Positions 22,918 through 31,810 of a stretch of 64,000 nucleotides of DNA are shown here, piece after piece. Every line of letters starts with the position of its first letter. Position 1 is the first letter of the stretch. A program made the translations under genes and the position numbers. The notes below the pieces were generated by a model. It was not told the origin of the DNA. It saw only the letters and a program-made list of their open reading frames with translations, and made no database searches. This DNA comes from Nocardia inohanensis NBRC 100128 (GTDB lineage Bacteria; Actinomycetota; Actinomycetes; Mycobacteriales; Mycobacteriaceae): contig NZ_BDBK01000001.1 in NCBI RefSeq assembly GCF_001612945.1, positions 62,001 through 126,000 on the forward strand, read 5' to 3'.

Positions 22918-24216
22918 TCAGCCGGCGGGACGCAGGCAGCTGGCGGGCGCGTCGACCAGCGAGCACCGGGTAGCCGGATGCACCGGCCGGTACTCGCCGG
23001 GCACCCCGCCCTGCGCGATGACCCTCCGATAGGCGTCGACGGCCGGAGTGGGGACGCGAGCGAGGCTCGGATCGTTCTTGACATCCACCGTGTAGAGCCC
23101 GAAACGCGGTGTGTAACTGCCCCATTCGTAATTGTCGGTGAGGCTCCAATAGTTGTATCCGATGACGTTCATGCCGTCGTGGACCGCGCGCTGCACCCAG
23201 TACACGCTGTCGGCGAGATGGTCCGTGCGCTGATATCCGTCCGGCCGGGTCGCCCCGTTCTCGGTCGGCATGCCGTTCTCCACGACGTACAGCGGCAGCC
23301 GGGGATAGGTCTCGGCGTAATGCCGCAGCGCGTAGTACAGCCCGTCGGGCGCGGCGCTCGCCCGCCATGGTTCGGAGAAGACATTCGCGTAGCTGAGGTC
23401 GGCCGGCGACATCGAGTAGTAGTAGTCCAGCCCGAGGAAGTCGAGCTTGTCGGCGATCCGATCCAGGAAGGTGGTGTCCACGGCGGATTCGGCGACCGGG
23501 AAGTAGGCCACGTTGGACGAGACCAGCGCATCGGGGCGCACGGTGTGGATGTAGTCGTAGATCTCCCGGTGCACGCTCACCCACCGATCCATGGCGGCGG
23601 GCAGTTCCGCCGGCCCCAGCCCGCCCACCTGCATCTCCTGGAACGCGTAGGCGGACGGCTCGTTGATGGTGATCCACAGCGGATCGAACCGGGCGTAGCG
23701 GTCCACCACGCGGCGGGCGTTCGCCAGCCAGTCGGCGCTCATCTCCGCGCGCCGCCAGCCGCCCTGCTCGAAGGCCCAGCCCGGATACACCCAGTGATCG
23801 AGGGTGATCATCGGCCGCATCCCGGCCGCGCGCACGGCATCGATCACCTCGTCGTAGAAGGCCCAGGCAGCCGGATCCTGTTGTCCCGGAGCGGGTTCCA
23901 GTCGCGCCCATTCGACGCTCATCCGGAAGACACCGGCGCCCAGCTCGCGGGCCCGGGTGATGTCCTCGCGGTAGCGGTGCAGGAAGTCGACCGAGGTGCC
24001 GATCGGATCGCGGGTCTTCCCCGAGGCCGCGTAACGCGACCAGTTGCTGTCGGGTGACGTGCCCTCGGATTGGAAGCCCGAGCCTGATACACCCCACAGG
24101 AAGCCGCCGGGTAGCGCTCCCACTGGCGTCTCGCCCGGGGGCGCGGCGGTCGCGGGCGGCGCGGAGAGCATGGCCAAACCCAATGCGACAGCGGCTATTC
24201 CGGCTCTGCGGTGCAT
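22918..24216 (-). CDS. Secreted GH1 beta-glycosidase
   Basis: 432 residues with a signal peptide (AAVALGLAMLSAPPATAA). The GH1 acid/base Glu is in ITINEPSAYAF and the nucleophile Glu in YVVENGMPTENG; GFLWGVSGSGFQSEG opens the barrel as usual. Most bacterial GH1 enzymes are cytosolic, so secretion is unusual. ATG at 24216 has AGGAG upstream. It heads a five-gene operon with a lipase, an esterase, a sodium symporter and a small membrane protein, and is divergent from a TetR regulator whose operator overlaps its promoter. Confidence 0.9.
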   Translation of the reverse strand: MHRRAGIAAVALGLAMLSAPPATAAPPGETPVGALPGGFLWGVSGSGFQSEGTSPDSNWSRYAASGKTRDPIGTSVDFLHRYREDITRARELGAGVFRMSVEWARLEPAPGQQDPAAWAFYDEVIDAVRAAGMRPMITLDHWVYPGWAFEQGGWRRAEMSADWLANARRVVDRYARFDPLWITINEPSAYAFQEMQVGGLGPAELPAAMDRWVSVHREIYDYIHTVRPDALVSSNVAYFPVAESAVDTTFLDRIADKLDFLGLDYYYSMSPADLSYANVFSEPWRASAAPDGLYYALRHYAETYPRLPLYVVENGMPTENGATRPDGYQRTDHLADSVYWVQRAVHDGMNVIGYNYWSLTDNYEWGSYTPRFGLYTVDVKNDPSLARVPTPAVDAYRRVIAQGGVPGEYRPVHPATRCSLVDAPASCLRPAG

Positions 24217-24277
24217 GAACGCTCCTGAATTTCGATCGGCCACCCGCGGTGGCGGAAGAGACTGCGGGCGATAGTAG

Positions 24278-24298
24278 CTGACCGATTAGTTGGTCGGC
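24278..24298. promoter_or_regulatory. Candidate TetR operator (imperfect)
   Basis: Imperfect inverted repeat GACCGA-TTAG-TTGGTC in the divergent GH1/TetR intergenic region. It resembles the perfect palindrome at 25001-25022, so the same regulator likely binds both. Confidence 0.6.
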
Positions 24299-24334
24299 CA
24301 GCCCGAGCCGGAAAATCGCCTAGGCTTCGACCTC

Positions 24335-24952
24335 ATGGCGACCACCGACTCCTCCCAGCGCTCCGGCGAACTGGCCCGCGCGAAGATCATCGACATCGCG
24401 TTCGAGCACTTCGCCCGGGACGGCTACCGGGGCAGCTCGCTGGGGCGGATCGCCGGCGCGGCCGGCATCTCCCAATCGGGCCTGCTGCACCACTTTCCGA
24501 GCAAGGCCGCGCTGCTGCAAGCGGTGCTCGCCACTCGCGACGTGCGCGATATGGAGTCCACCGGATCCGCGCCGGAGAATCTGGCCGAGATGGATTTCGC
24601 GGCGCTGCTGGAGTTGTTCGAGCAGGTCGTCCGGCACAATGCGGCCAATCGCGACCTGGTCCGGCTGGCTCACCTCACCGCCGCCGAGGCGGTGGGCGCC
24701 GACCATCCCGCGCACGAGTGGGTGACCGGCCGGCAACGGTTCCTGCACTCGCTGATCGAGGCCGCGCTGACGCGGGATGCCGCGGCGGGCAGCGTCCGGC
24801 CGGATGTGGAGGTGCGCACCGTGACCGATCTGCTGATCGCCGCCATGGAGGGGCTCGAGAATCAGTGGCTGCTCGACCCCGAGGTCGATATGGTCGGATC
24901 CTTCCGGCGTTTCTGCGCCCATCTCCGGGTCGTGGTCGCGCCCGCCCCCTGA
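24335..24952 (+). CDS. TetR family transcriptional regulator
   Basis: 205 residues. The HTH is at ~15-60 (YRGSSLGRIAGAAGISQSGLLHHFPSK region); the C-terminal half is the ligand-binding domain with a hydrophobic pocket. It is divergent from the GH1-lipase-esterase-symporter operon and is followed by a pair of secreted proteins whose promoter carries a perfect version of the same operator. It probably represses both units and itself until a pathway ligand appears. Confidence 0.9.
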   Translation: MATTDSSQRSGELARAKIIDIAFEHFARDGYRGSSLGRIAGAAGISQSGLLHHFPSKAALLQAVLATRDVRDMESTGSAPENLAEMDFAALLELFEQVVRHNAANRDLVRLAHLTAAEAVGADHPAHEWVTGRQRFLHSLIEAALTRDAAAGSVRPDVEVRTVTDLLIAAMEGLENQWLLDPEVDMVGSFRRFCAHLRVVVAPAP

Positions 24953-25000
24953 TCTGAATTTCCGCACCGGGAGTCCCGGGGAAAATTGCGCGATTCGCTG

Positions 25001-25022
25001 ACCGACCGACTAATCGGTCGGT
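25001..25022. promoter_or_regulatory. Perfect TetR-type operator
   Basis: Inverted repeat ACCGACCGA-CTAA-TCGGTCGGT, 102 bp before the first secreted-protein gene. It shares GACCGA and the ttag/ctaa centre with the site upstream of the GH1 operon. Confidence 0.75.
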
Positions 25023-25123
25023 ACGCTAGCCGCGATCACGAGCCGCTCGATCGGCGATGGTGTGGCACCGCCCGCAGCGGATCGGCATCACTCGTGATCT
25101 CCCAACGAAAACCGAGGAATCCC

Positions 25124-25846
25124 ATGAAAAGTCGTCGCACCGGCATGATCGCGGCGTGCTTCGCCGCGGGCGTCGTCACCACCGTCACCGCTGCCGCCAC
25201 CGCGAACGCCGCTCCCGAACCAGCTGTCTCACCGGTCAGCTACCACGCCTCCGTCGCCGAGGGCACCGTGGTGGTGAGCCTGGAACACGGCAGCTTCACC
25301 CGCACCGAGGCCGCGGACGCGGTACGGATCCGGGATGCCGCCGGCGCGGAGCTGGATTCGCTACCGCTGACCTATCTGCTCGACGAACAACGGCTGCCGA
25401 TCCGGGACGAGATCTCCGCCGACGGCCGAACCCTGCGCCTGACACCGGATCTGGCCACGCTCGACCGGCGCGAGCTGCACCCGGTCGCCTCGCCGCTGGA
25501 GAACCAGCTCGCCATGAACGATCTCATCAACGCGGTCAGTATCGGCACCTCGGTGGGCAGCCTGATCGGCACCGCCATCGGCGCGGTGCTCGGCGTGGGC
25601 GTCGGATTCGCGGTGGCGGGTGCGTCCTGCCTGGTCCTGAGCCTGGGCTGTGTGGTCGCGGTACTGCCCATCGTCAGCCTGGTCGGCGGTGTGGGCGGGC
25701 TGGCCGGACTGGTCCTGGGCGGCGGGCCCACCGCCGCCTACGCCCTCTACCAGTACGTCACGGCCCTCAATGCCGCACCCGGGCAGAGCATCTACGCCCA
25801 GCACGTGCAGGGCAAGCCCGGCGTGCCCGCCGCGGCCGGGAACTGA
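25124..25846 (+). CDS. Secreted protein of unknown function, first of tandem paralogues (DUF8020-like)
   Basis: 240 residues: signal peptide (cleavage near ANAAPEP), a ~100-residue soluble N-terminal domain ending LHPVASPLENQLAMND, then a Gly/Ala/Val-rich hydrophobic hairpin of two long segments (~140-220) with a cysteine pair (CLVLSLGC), and a short tail. The next gene repeats this plan. The arrangement resembles actinobacterial DUF8020-type proteins; that name is from memory and unchecked. The hydrophobic hairpin suggests membrane or envelope insertion. Expression is probably under the upstream TetR operator. Confidence 0.75.
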   Translation: MKSRRTGMIAACFAAGVVTTVTAAATANAAPEPAVSPVSYHASVAEGTVVVSLEHGSFTRTEAADAVRIRDAAGAELDSLPLTYLLDEQRLPIRDEISADGRTLRLTPDLATLDRRELHPVASPLENQLAMNDLINAVSIGTSVGSLIGTAIGAVLGVGVGFAVAGASCLVLSLGCVVAVLPIVSLVGGVGGLAGLVLGGGPTAAYALYQYVTALNAAPGQSIYAQHVQGKPGVPAAAGN

Positions 25847-25872
25847 CCCGGCGATCCGCGAGAGAGTACGAA

Positions 25873-26628
25873 ATGAAGCTTCGCTCAACACTTTCCGTCG
25901 CATCGCTGGCGGTATGCGCGATCACCGCGACCACCGGAACCGCCGTCGGCGAACCCGCGGTGGAACCCGCAGTCAGCGCGGCGGTGGCCGGTGACTCCGT
26001 CATCGCGCTGCTCGATCACGCGCTCTTCGCCACCGCCGCCGACGGGCAGTCCGTCGATATCCGCACCCTCGACGGCCGGACCGCCCTCAACCTGCCCGCG
26101 GGCTTCCTGCTCGACGGTCAACGGCATCCGATCCGGTATCGGATCATGGACTCCGGGCGAGCGCTCGCGCTCACCCCCGATACCGGGTTGCATCCGATCG
26201 CCTCGCCGATGGAAGAACAGCTGGCGCTCAACGATTTCGCCACCGATATGACCCGGGTGCCCCTGGGCGCGATAGCGGGCACGGTGATCGGCGCATTGGC
26301 CGGCGCGGTCATCGGTCTCGGGTCGTGCCTGGTGGTCGGTCCCGCCTGCCTGGCCACCGCGCCCGCCGCGATCGCCGCGTTCGCCGGTGCGGGCGGACTG
26401 GCGGGCACGCTCGTCGTCGGCGGCGCACTGCTGGCCGACGGGTTGTGGAAGTACCTGACCACCGTGCAATCCGCGCCCGGGGAGAGCGCCTACGCCGGGC
26501 GCGGCGGCATGCTCGATCCGAACGGCACCGGCGTCCCCGACGCGAACCTGCGCCTCCCCGGCGGGCTCTCGTCGGGCAGCAGCTCCGGTTCCGGTAGCGG
26601 GTCCGCCTCCGGGTCGGGCGGCAACTGA
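25873..26628 (+). CDS. Secreted protein of unknown function, second of tandem paralogues
   Basis: 251 residues, clearly homologous to the preceding product: both share FLLDGQRHPIR-like and LHPIASPMEEQLALND strings, a Gly/Ala-rich two-segment hydrophobic hairpin and a Cys pair (GSCLVVGPAC). It has a signal peptide and differs by an added Ser/Gly-repeat tail (GGLSSGSSSGSGSGS). It lies 26 bp after its paralogue and is cotranscribed. No function is known. Confidence 0.75.
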   Translation: MKLRSTLSVASLAVCAITATTGTAVGEPAVEPAVSAAVAGDSVIALLDHALFATAADGQSVDIRTLDGRTALNLPAGFLLDGQRHPIRYRIMDSGRALALTPDTGLHPIASPMEEQLALNDFATDMTRVPLGAIAGTVIGALAGAVIGLGSCLVVGPACLATAPAAIAAFAGAGGLAGTLVVGGALLADGLWKYLTTVQSAPGESAYAGRGGMLDPNGTGVPDANLRLPGGLSSGSSSGSGSGSASGSGGN

Positions 26629-26724
26629 CTCCTCGAAAGAGGCAGCGCGGGACGGGTTTTCATCCCGGCCGGATCCTCATCTCCGGTTGGTATGAAGCCC
26701 GGCCCGTGGCTGCCGCTCGCGAGA

Positions 26725-27612
26725 TCAGGCTTCGCGTGCGGTCGGCCTGCGCGCCGCGCTCAGGAAATCGCGCACCGATGCCGCGAAGCGATCCGGCGTT
26801 TCGACATTGGGACTGTGCCCGGCCGTATCGATGATCTCGACCCGCGCTCCGGCCGCGGCATAGCGGTCCCGGGTCTCGGCCCAGTCGTAGAGCTGGTCCA
26901 GCCGGCCGTGGATCGCCAGCGCGGGCAGCCCGAGATCGCGCAGCTGCTTGTCGAGGGGGTTGGCGGCGAGGATTTTGCGGCGATCGACCAGCACCGCTCG
27001 GTACGCCCGCCACGACATGACCCGATGATCGAGCAGCATCTGCTCGAAACCCGGCACCGAACCGGACATATCGAACCGGGGTGCGAAACCGCCGCGCAGA
27101 GCTCGGCGCACCACGGCCGCGGGACCGAACCGCTGTGCGAACCGGGCGACCGGACCGAACGCGAACAACCGGGTCGCGCGCGGCATCCGCAGGTAGCTCA
27201 GATCGGGCGCTTGGTCGAGGATGATCACCTCGCTGACCCGATCCGATGCCGCCGCCACCGCGAGCGCGGCATCCGCACCCCAGGAGTGGCCGGCCACCGC
27301 CACCTCGCGCACCTCCAGCGCGGCCAGCACCGCGCTCAGCATCTCGCCCTGGCTGCGCGGATCGAAGCCGGAATCGCCCCCGGTGCAACCGAATCCGAGC
27401 AGATCCACCCGAATCACCCGGTACGTGTCGGCCAGCAGCGGGGTCACCGCATCCCACCAGTGCACCGAGCCCTCGAACCCGTGCAGCAACAGCACCGGCT
27501 TCCCGTCGACCGGTCCGTCCTGGCGCACGTGCACCGTGCCCGCCGGCACGGTGAGCAGATCGCCGATCCGTCTCCGCCCGCCCGCCGTCGATCGCCCCGC
27601 TGTTCCCACCAT
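26725..27612 (-). CDS. Alpha/beta hydrolase
   Basis: 295 residues, no signal peptide. HGFEGSVHWWD precedes the strand with the oxyanion loop, the nucleophile elbow is GHSWGAD, an Asp lies in IHGRLDQLYDW, and His in TAGHSPNVE. This is the general fold-III branch that includes MhpC-like C-C hydrolases and esterases; the substrate cannot be chosen. The start has GAAGAGGTGG immediately upstream. It is monocistronic, convergent with the secreted-protein pair. Confidence 0.85.
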   Translation of the reverse strand: MVGTAGRSTAGGRRRIGDLLTVPAGTVHVRQDGPVDGKPVLLLHGFEGSVHWWDAVTPLLADTYRVIRVDLLGFGCTGGDSGFDPRSQGEMLSAVLAALEVREVAVAGHSWGADAALAVAAASDRVSEVIILDQAPDLSYLRMPRATRLFAFGPVARFAQRFGPAAVVRRALRGGFAPRFDMSGSVPGFEQMLLDHRVMSWRAYRAVLVDRRKILAANPLDKQLRDLGLPALAIHGRLDQLYDWAETRDRYAAAGARVEIIDTAGHSPNVETPDRFAASVRDFLSAARRPTAREA

Positions 27613-27746
27613 CCACCTCTTCCGTCGGCGGCCATCCTCTCACTCCCGGTTCCGGCCCGAGTCGCGCCCCGCGACCGGTTTGCCCGCTTCGGTGCCGGGT
27701 ACCGCGATCCATAGGCCGGGGGATCACTCCAGGAAAGGGCAGGACG

Positions 27747-28001
27747 ATGGGCATCTACGACGAACGGCGAGTACGAGGCGGCCGCACGCGCATCGGCGGA
27801 CTGGTGATGCTGCTCGTGCTCGCGTGGCTGATCATCGGCGCGATCGCCGCCGGACAACGGCACTACTTCGACAGCGCGCCCACCAATTGCGCCGGGGCGG
27901 GCACCATCGCGGTCACCGTCATCGCCGGCCCGCTCAACTACGCCGGGGTGAATCCCAAGATCGACGACTGCAACGTCGACGTGCCGCAGCCCAGCCAGTA
28001 G
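27747..28001 (+). CDS. Small single-pass membrane protein
   Basis: 84 residues with a basic cytoplasmic N-terminus (DERRVRGGRTR), one membrane helix (GGLVMLLVLAWLIIGAIAA) and an extracytoplasmic tail containing two cysteines (TNCAGAG, DDCNVD) that could form a disulfide. A strong hairpin terminator follows. Similar small proteins are common in nocardiae; no function is known. Confidence 0.7.
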   Translation: MGIYDERRVRGGRTRIGGLVMLLVLAWLIIGAIAAGQRHYFDSAPTNCAGAGTIAVTVIAGPLNYAGVNPKIDDCNVDVPQPSQ

Positions 28002-28025
28002 CGGGGCTGCCCGCCGGGCGCACGT

Positions 28026-28066
28026 GATCGCCGGAAACGACCGGGAGACGGTGGTTTCCGGCGATC
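28026..28066. terminator. Strong hairpin between convergent genes
   Basis: Perfect 13-bp stem GATCGCCGGAAAC / GTTTCCGGCGATC with a 15-base loop, between the small membrane gene and trpA. It has no T-run, so it may be a GC-type terminator for either strand. Confidence 0.65.
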
Positions 28067-28081
28067 GCCGCGCGGAGCTGA

Positions 28082-28890
28082 CTAGGCCGGCCGGACGGCG
28101 GCGGCCAGCTCGGCGGTGCGGGCCCGGACCGCTGACAGTCCGGCCGCCGTATCGGGTGCCTCGAGCATGGCCCGGACCAGGCTCGAGCCCACGATCACGC
28201 CGTCGGCGAAGCTCGCCACCTGGGCGGCTTGCGCTGCGTCGGAGATGCCGATGCCGACGCAGACCGGGAGATCGGTCAGTGTTTGGATGCGGTGCACCAG
28301 GGTGCGGGCCGCCTCGTCCAGGGTGGTGCGGGCTCCGGTGACGCCCATGGTCGAGGCGGCGTAGACGAAACCGGTTCCGGCCGAGGTGATTTCGGCGAGC
28401 CGCTCGGTGGTGCTGCTCGGCGCGACCACGAAGACCGTGGCCAGGTCGTGCCGGGCGGCCAGCTCGCGCCAGGGCGCGGACTCCTGGACCGGGAGGTCGG
28501 GCAGGATGCAGCCCGCGCCGCCCGCCGCGGCCAGTTCGGCGGCGAAGCGTTCGATGCCGTAGCGCTCGACGGGATTCCAGTAGGTCATCACCAGTACCGG
28601 TTTGCCGGTGGCCCGGTGTGCTTCGCGCACGGTGCGCAGGACGTCGGCGATGCGGACGCCGTTGCGCAGGGCCTGACCGGACGCGGTCTGCACGACCGGG
28701 CCGTCGATGACCGGATCGCTGTGCGGCAGGCCGACTTCCACGATGTCCGCGCCATTGCCGAGCATGGTCTCGAGGGTGGTGATGCCGTCTTCGACGGTGG
28801 GGTAGCCCGCCGGGAGGTAGGTGATCAGCGCGGCCCGGCGCTCGGCGCGCACCGTGGCGAAGGTGTCGGTCAGCAGTCGCAGGTTGCCGC

Positions 28891-28894
<4 letters not shown>
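28082..28894 (-). CDS. trpA: Tryptophan synthase alpha chain
   Basis: 270-residue TIM barrel that cleaves indole-3-glycerol phosphate to indole, passed to TrpB through a tunnel. The catalytic Glu and phosphate-side motif appear as [15 protein letters not shown]; the second catalytic Asp region is [10 protein letters not shown]; the phosphate loop is [10 protein letters not shown] and VIVGSSLV. The start overlaps the trpB stop by four bases. Last gene of trpM-trpB-trpA; no other trp gene is in the window. Confidence 0.96.
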
Positions 28895-30132
<1,238 letters not shown>

Positions 30133-30292
30133 CTGTCGACTCACTGTGCGCCGGGGCTGCACCCCGGAAACCGGACTGGGACGGTCACGAGCGCGCACGC
30201 GCGGCCCACACACCGCCGCGGGCGTACGGACGCACCGCGGCAACGGCATTCATCATGCGGGGAACGACGAGATCGGGAAGCGGGCAGCTTCC

Positions 30293-30457
30293 TCAGGCAC
30301 CTCGTCCGGCGCGTGGCGCGCCGAGCCATCGCATCCCATTGACCTGACCGGGTTCGGAGCCGATCACATACCGCACCCGGCGGCCGTGCACCCGTCGCGC
30401 CGGGGCGCGGCAGCCACGCGGGCGGCACCCACGGGCGAGGCGGACGGCGATCGACAT
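30293..30457 (-). CDS. trpM: Tryptophan biosynthesis modulator TrpM-like small protein
   Basis: 54-residue Arg-rich protein with the compact conserved-looking strings RGCRPRGCRAPARRV, GRRVRYVIG and EPGQVNGMRW, matching my memory of the TrpM proteins that sit before trpB in Streptomyces and tune Trp supply. The transcript is probably leaderless: -10 TATAGT lies six bases before the ATG. It is separated by 160 bp of apparently non-coding DNA from trpB, which holds small hairpins (for example GGAAGC/GCTTCC right after its stop). Confidence 0.65.
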   Translation of the reverse strand: MSIAVRLARGCRPRGCRAPARRVHGRRVRYVIGSEPGQVNGMRWLGAPRAGRGA

Positions 30458-30463
30458 GACCGC

Positions 30464-30469
30464 ACTATA
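30464..30469 (-). promoter_or_regulatory. -10 element for leaderless trpM transcript
   Basis: TATAGT on the minus strand, six bases upstream of the trpM ATG. No good -35 is seen, as is common for leaderless actinobacterial promoters. Confidence 0.6.
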
Positions 30470-30655
30470 GCCGCTGCGCGCGGGAGGGCCCGGGCGCGGG
30501 TTCCGGCCGGGGTGAATGCCGCTGGGCGGCAACGAAACCGGCGGTCTTTCCGCTGGCCACGCGCCCGTTACCGAACCGGGCTAAGATCCGCGCACCACCC
30601 GGATCGCGCCAGGCTTCGCACCGCTCTGCCGCATGTAAGAGAAGGGAGCGCCGTC

Positions 30656-31729
30656 ATAGCGCTTCGGATTTGGCTGAGCAGCGCCGGCGCGGCATCTGCC
30701 CAGGTTATGCGGTTGTTGCGGGAGAATCCCGATCGGGTCGAGGTCACCGTCTATGCCAGCAATGTGGATCCGGGCGCGGTGGCGCTCTCGGTCTGCGATG
30801 TGGCGGAGCTGGAACCACGGCATGTCAGCGATGCGGAGTACGCCCGGTTCGCGCTGGACTTCTGCCGCCGCCATCGCATCGACGTGATGATCCCGCCGCG
30901 CCGCCTCGGGGCGCTCGCCGGCCGGGAACTGGATTTCGCGGCGGCCGGCACCGCCGTCATGTGCTCACCGCCCGCGGCGATCGAAGCGCTGACCAGCAAG
31001 GTCCGCACCTACGAAAGCGCGGGTGCGGCCGGGATTCCGGTGCCGCCCTGGCGCGTGGTCTCCGATCCGGCGGCGTTCTACGCGGCTGTCGAAGAGCTCT
31101 CGCTCACCGATGACAAGCTCTGCATCAAACCCAGCGGCGAGTACTCGGCCTTCGGCTTCCGTATTCTCGACGACCGCCCCCTGAGCATGTCCACCCTGCT
31201 GGCCCCGCCGGTCCCGGTGGCCTCGATCGACGCGGTGGCCGGGGCATTGCGGCGCGCGGTGGAGCAGGGCGGCCCGGTCCCGGAACTGCTCGTCATGCCC
31301 TTTCTCGACGGGCCCGAGATCAGCATCGACTGCCTGTCGGCCCCCGGAGGCGAACTGCTGGTCGGTATTCCGCGCTCCAAGCAGGGCCGCTTCCGTATGC
31401 TGCTCGACAATCCCGTCGCGGTCGACATCGCCCGCCGCCTGGTCGGGCACTTCGAACTGGCCTACCTGACCAACGTGCAACTACGGCACCGCCAAGGCGA
31501 ACCCGTACTGCTGGAAGCCAATCCGCGCCCCGCCGCCGGACTGTTCCAAAGCGCCTTCGCCGGCCTCAACCTGCCCTGGGCGGCGGTTCGCCTGCTCCTG
31601 CAAGGAGATTCCGGCCTGCATCACCCGCCGCGCCTGGATGTCTGTCTCGCGGTGGCGGAGGCGGTGATGGAGGTCCCGGGCCGCGTGGTCGAACCGGAGC
31701 TCACGCCCGCGCGCCTGCTCATCGGCTGA
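30656..31729 (+). CDS. ATP-grasp domain protein, carboxylate-amine ligase-like
   Basis: About 357 residues, ending at 31729. ATP-grasp features: KLCIKPSGEYSAFGFRIL (Lys of the ATP clamp and Gly loop), ELLVMPFLDGPEISIDC, and the Mg-binding VLLEANPRPAAG. The N-terminal preATP-grasp part reads IWLSSAGAASAQVMRLLRENPD, as in CarB/PylC-like ligases. There is no ATG, GTG or TTG at the expected place; a good AAGGGAG at 30642-30648 points to ATA at 30656 or ATT at 30668. It may ligate an amino acid or small acid. It is not in an operon with its neighbours. Confidence 0.75.
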   Translation: MALRIWLSSAGAASAQVMRLLRENPDRVEVTVYASNVDPGAVALSVCDVAELEPRHVSDAEYARFALDFCRRHRIDVMIPPRRLGALAGRELDFAAAGTAVMCSPPAAIEALTSKVRTYESAGAAGIPVPPWRVVSDPAAFYAAVEELSLTDDKLCIKPSGEYSAFGFRILDDRPLSMSTLLAPPVPVASIDAVAGALRRAVEQGGPVPELLVMPFLDGPEISIDCLSAPGGELLVGIPRSKQGRFRMLLDNPVAVDIARRLVGHFELAYLTNVQLRHRQGEPVLLEANPRPAAGLFQSAFAGLNLPWAAVRLLLQGDSGLHHPPRLDVCLAVAEAVMEVPGRVVEPELTPARLLIG

Positions 31730-31753
31730 AGTGCCGCCGCCCACGGACTCAAT

Positions 31754-31767
31754 TAGAACCTGTTCTA
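31754..31767. promoter_or_regulatory. KstR-type operator
   Basis: Perfect palindrome TAGAAC-CT-GTTCTA, matching the known KstR consensus TnnAACnnGTTnnA, 44 bp before the acyl-CoA dehydrogenase start. Confidence 0.75.
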
Positions 31768-31810
31768 TATTCGGGGTAACCGTTCCGGCGATCCCTCGGG
31801 AGTTCAGTAC

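Noticed and set aside
24986..25123. Longer N-terminus for the first secreted paralogue
   Set aside because: It would place the TetR operator inside the gene and hide the signal peptide; ATG 25124 has GAGGAA upstream.
30133..30655. Possible riboswitch, T-box or SRP RNA in the region around trpM
   Set aside because: GACCTGACC and GGTCAGGTC strings at first suggested TPP or SRP RNA, but the flanking conserved elements are absent and the stretch reads better as the trpM coding region with GC hairpins.
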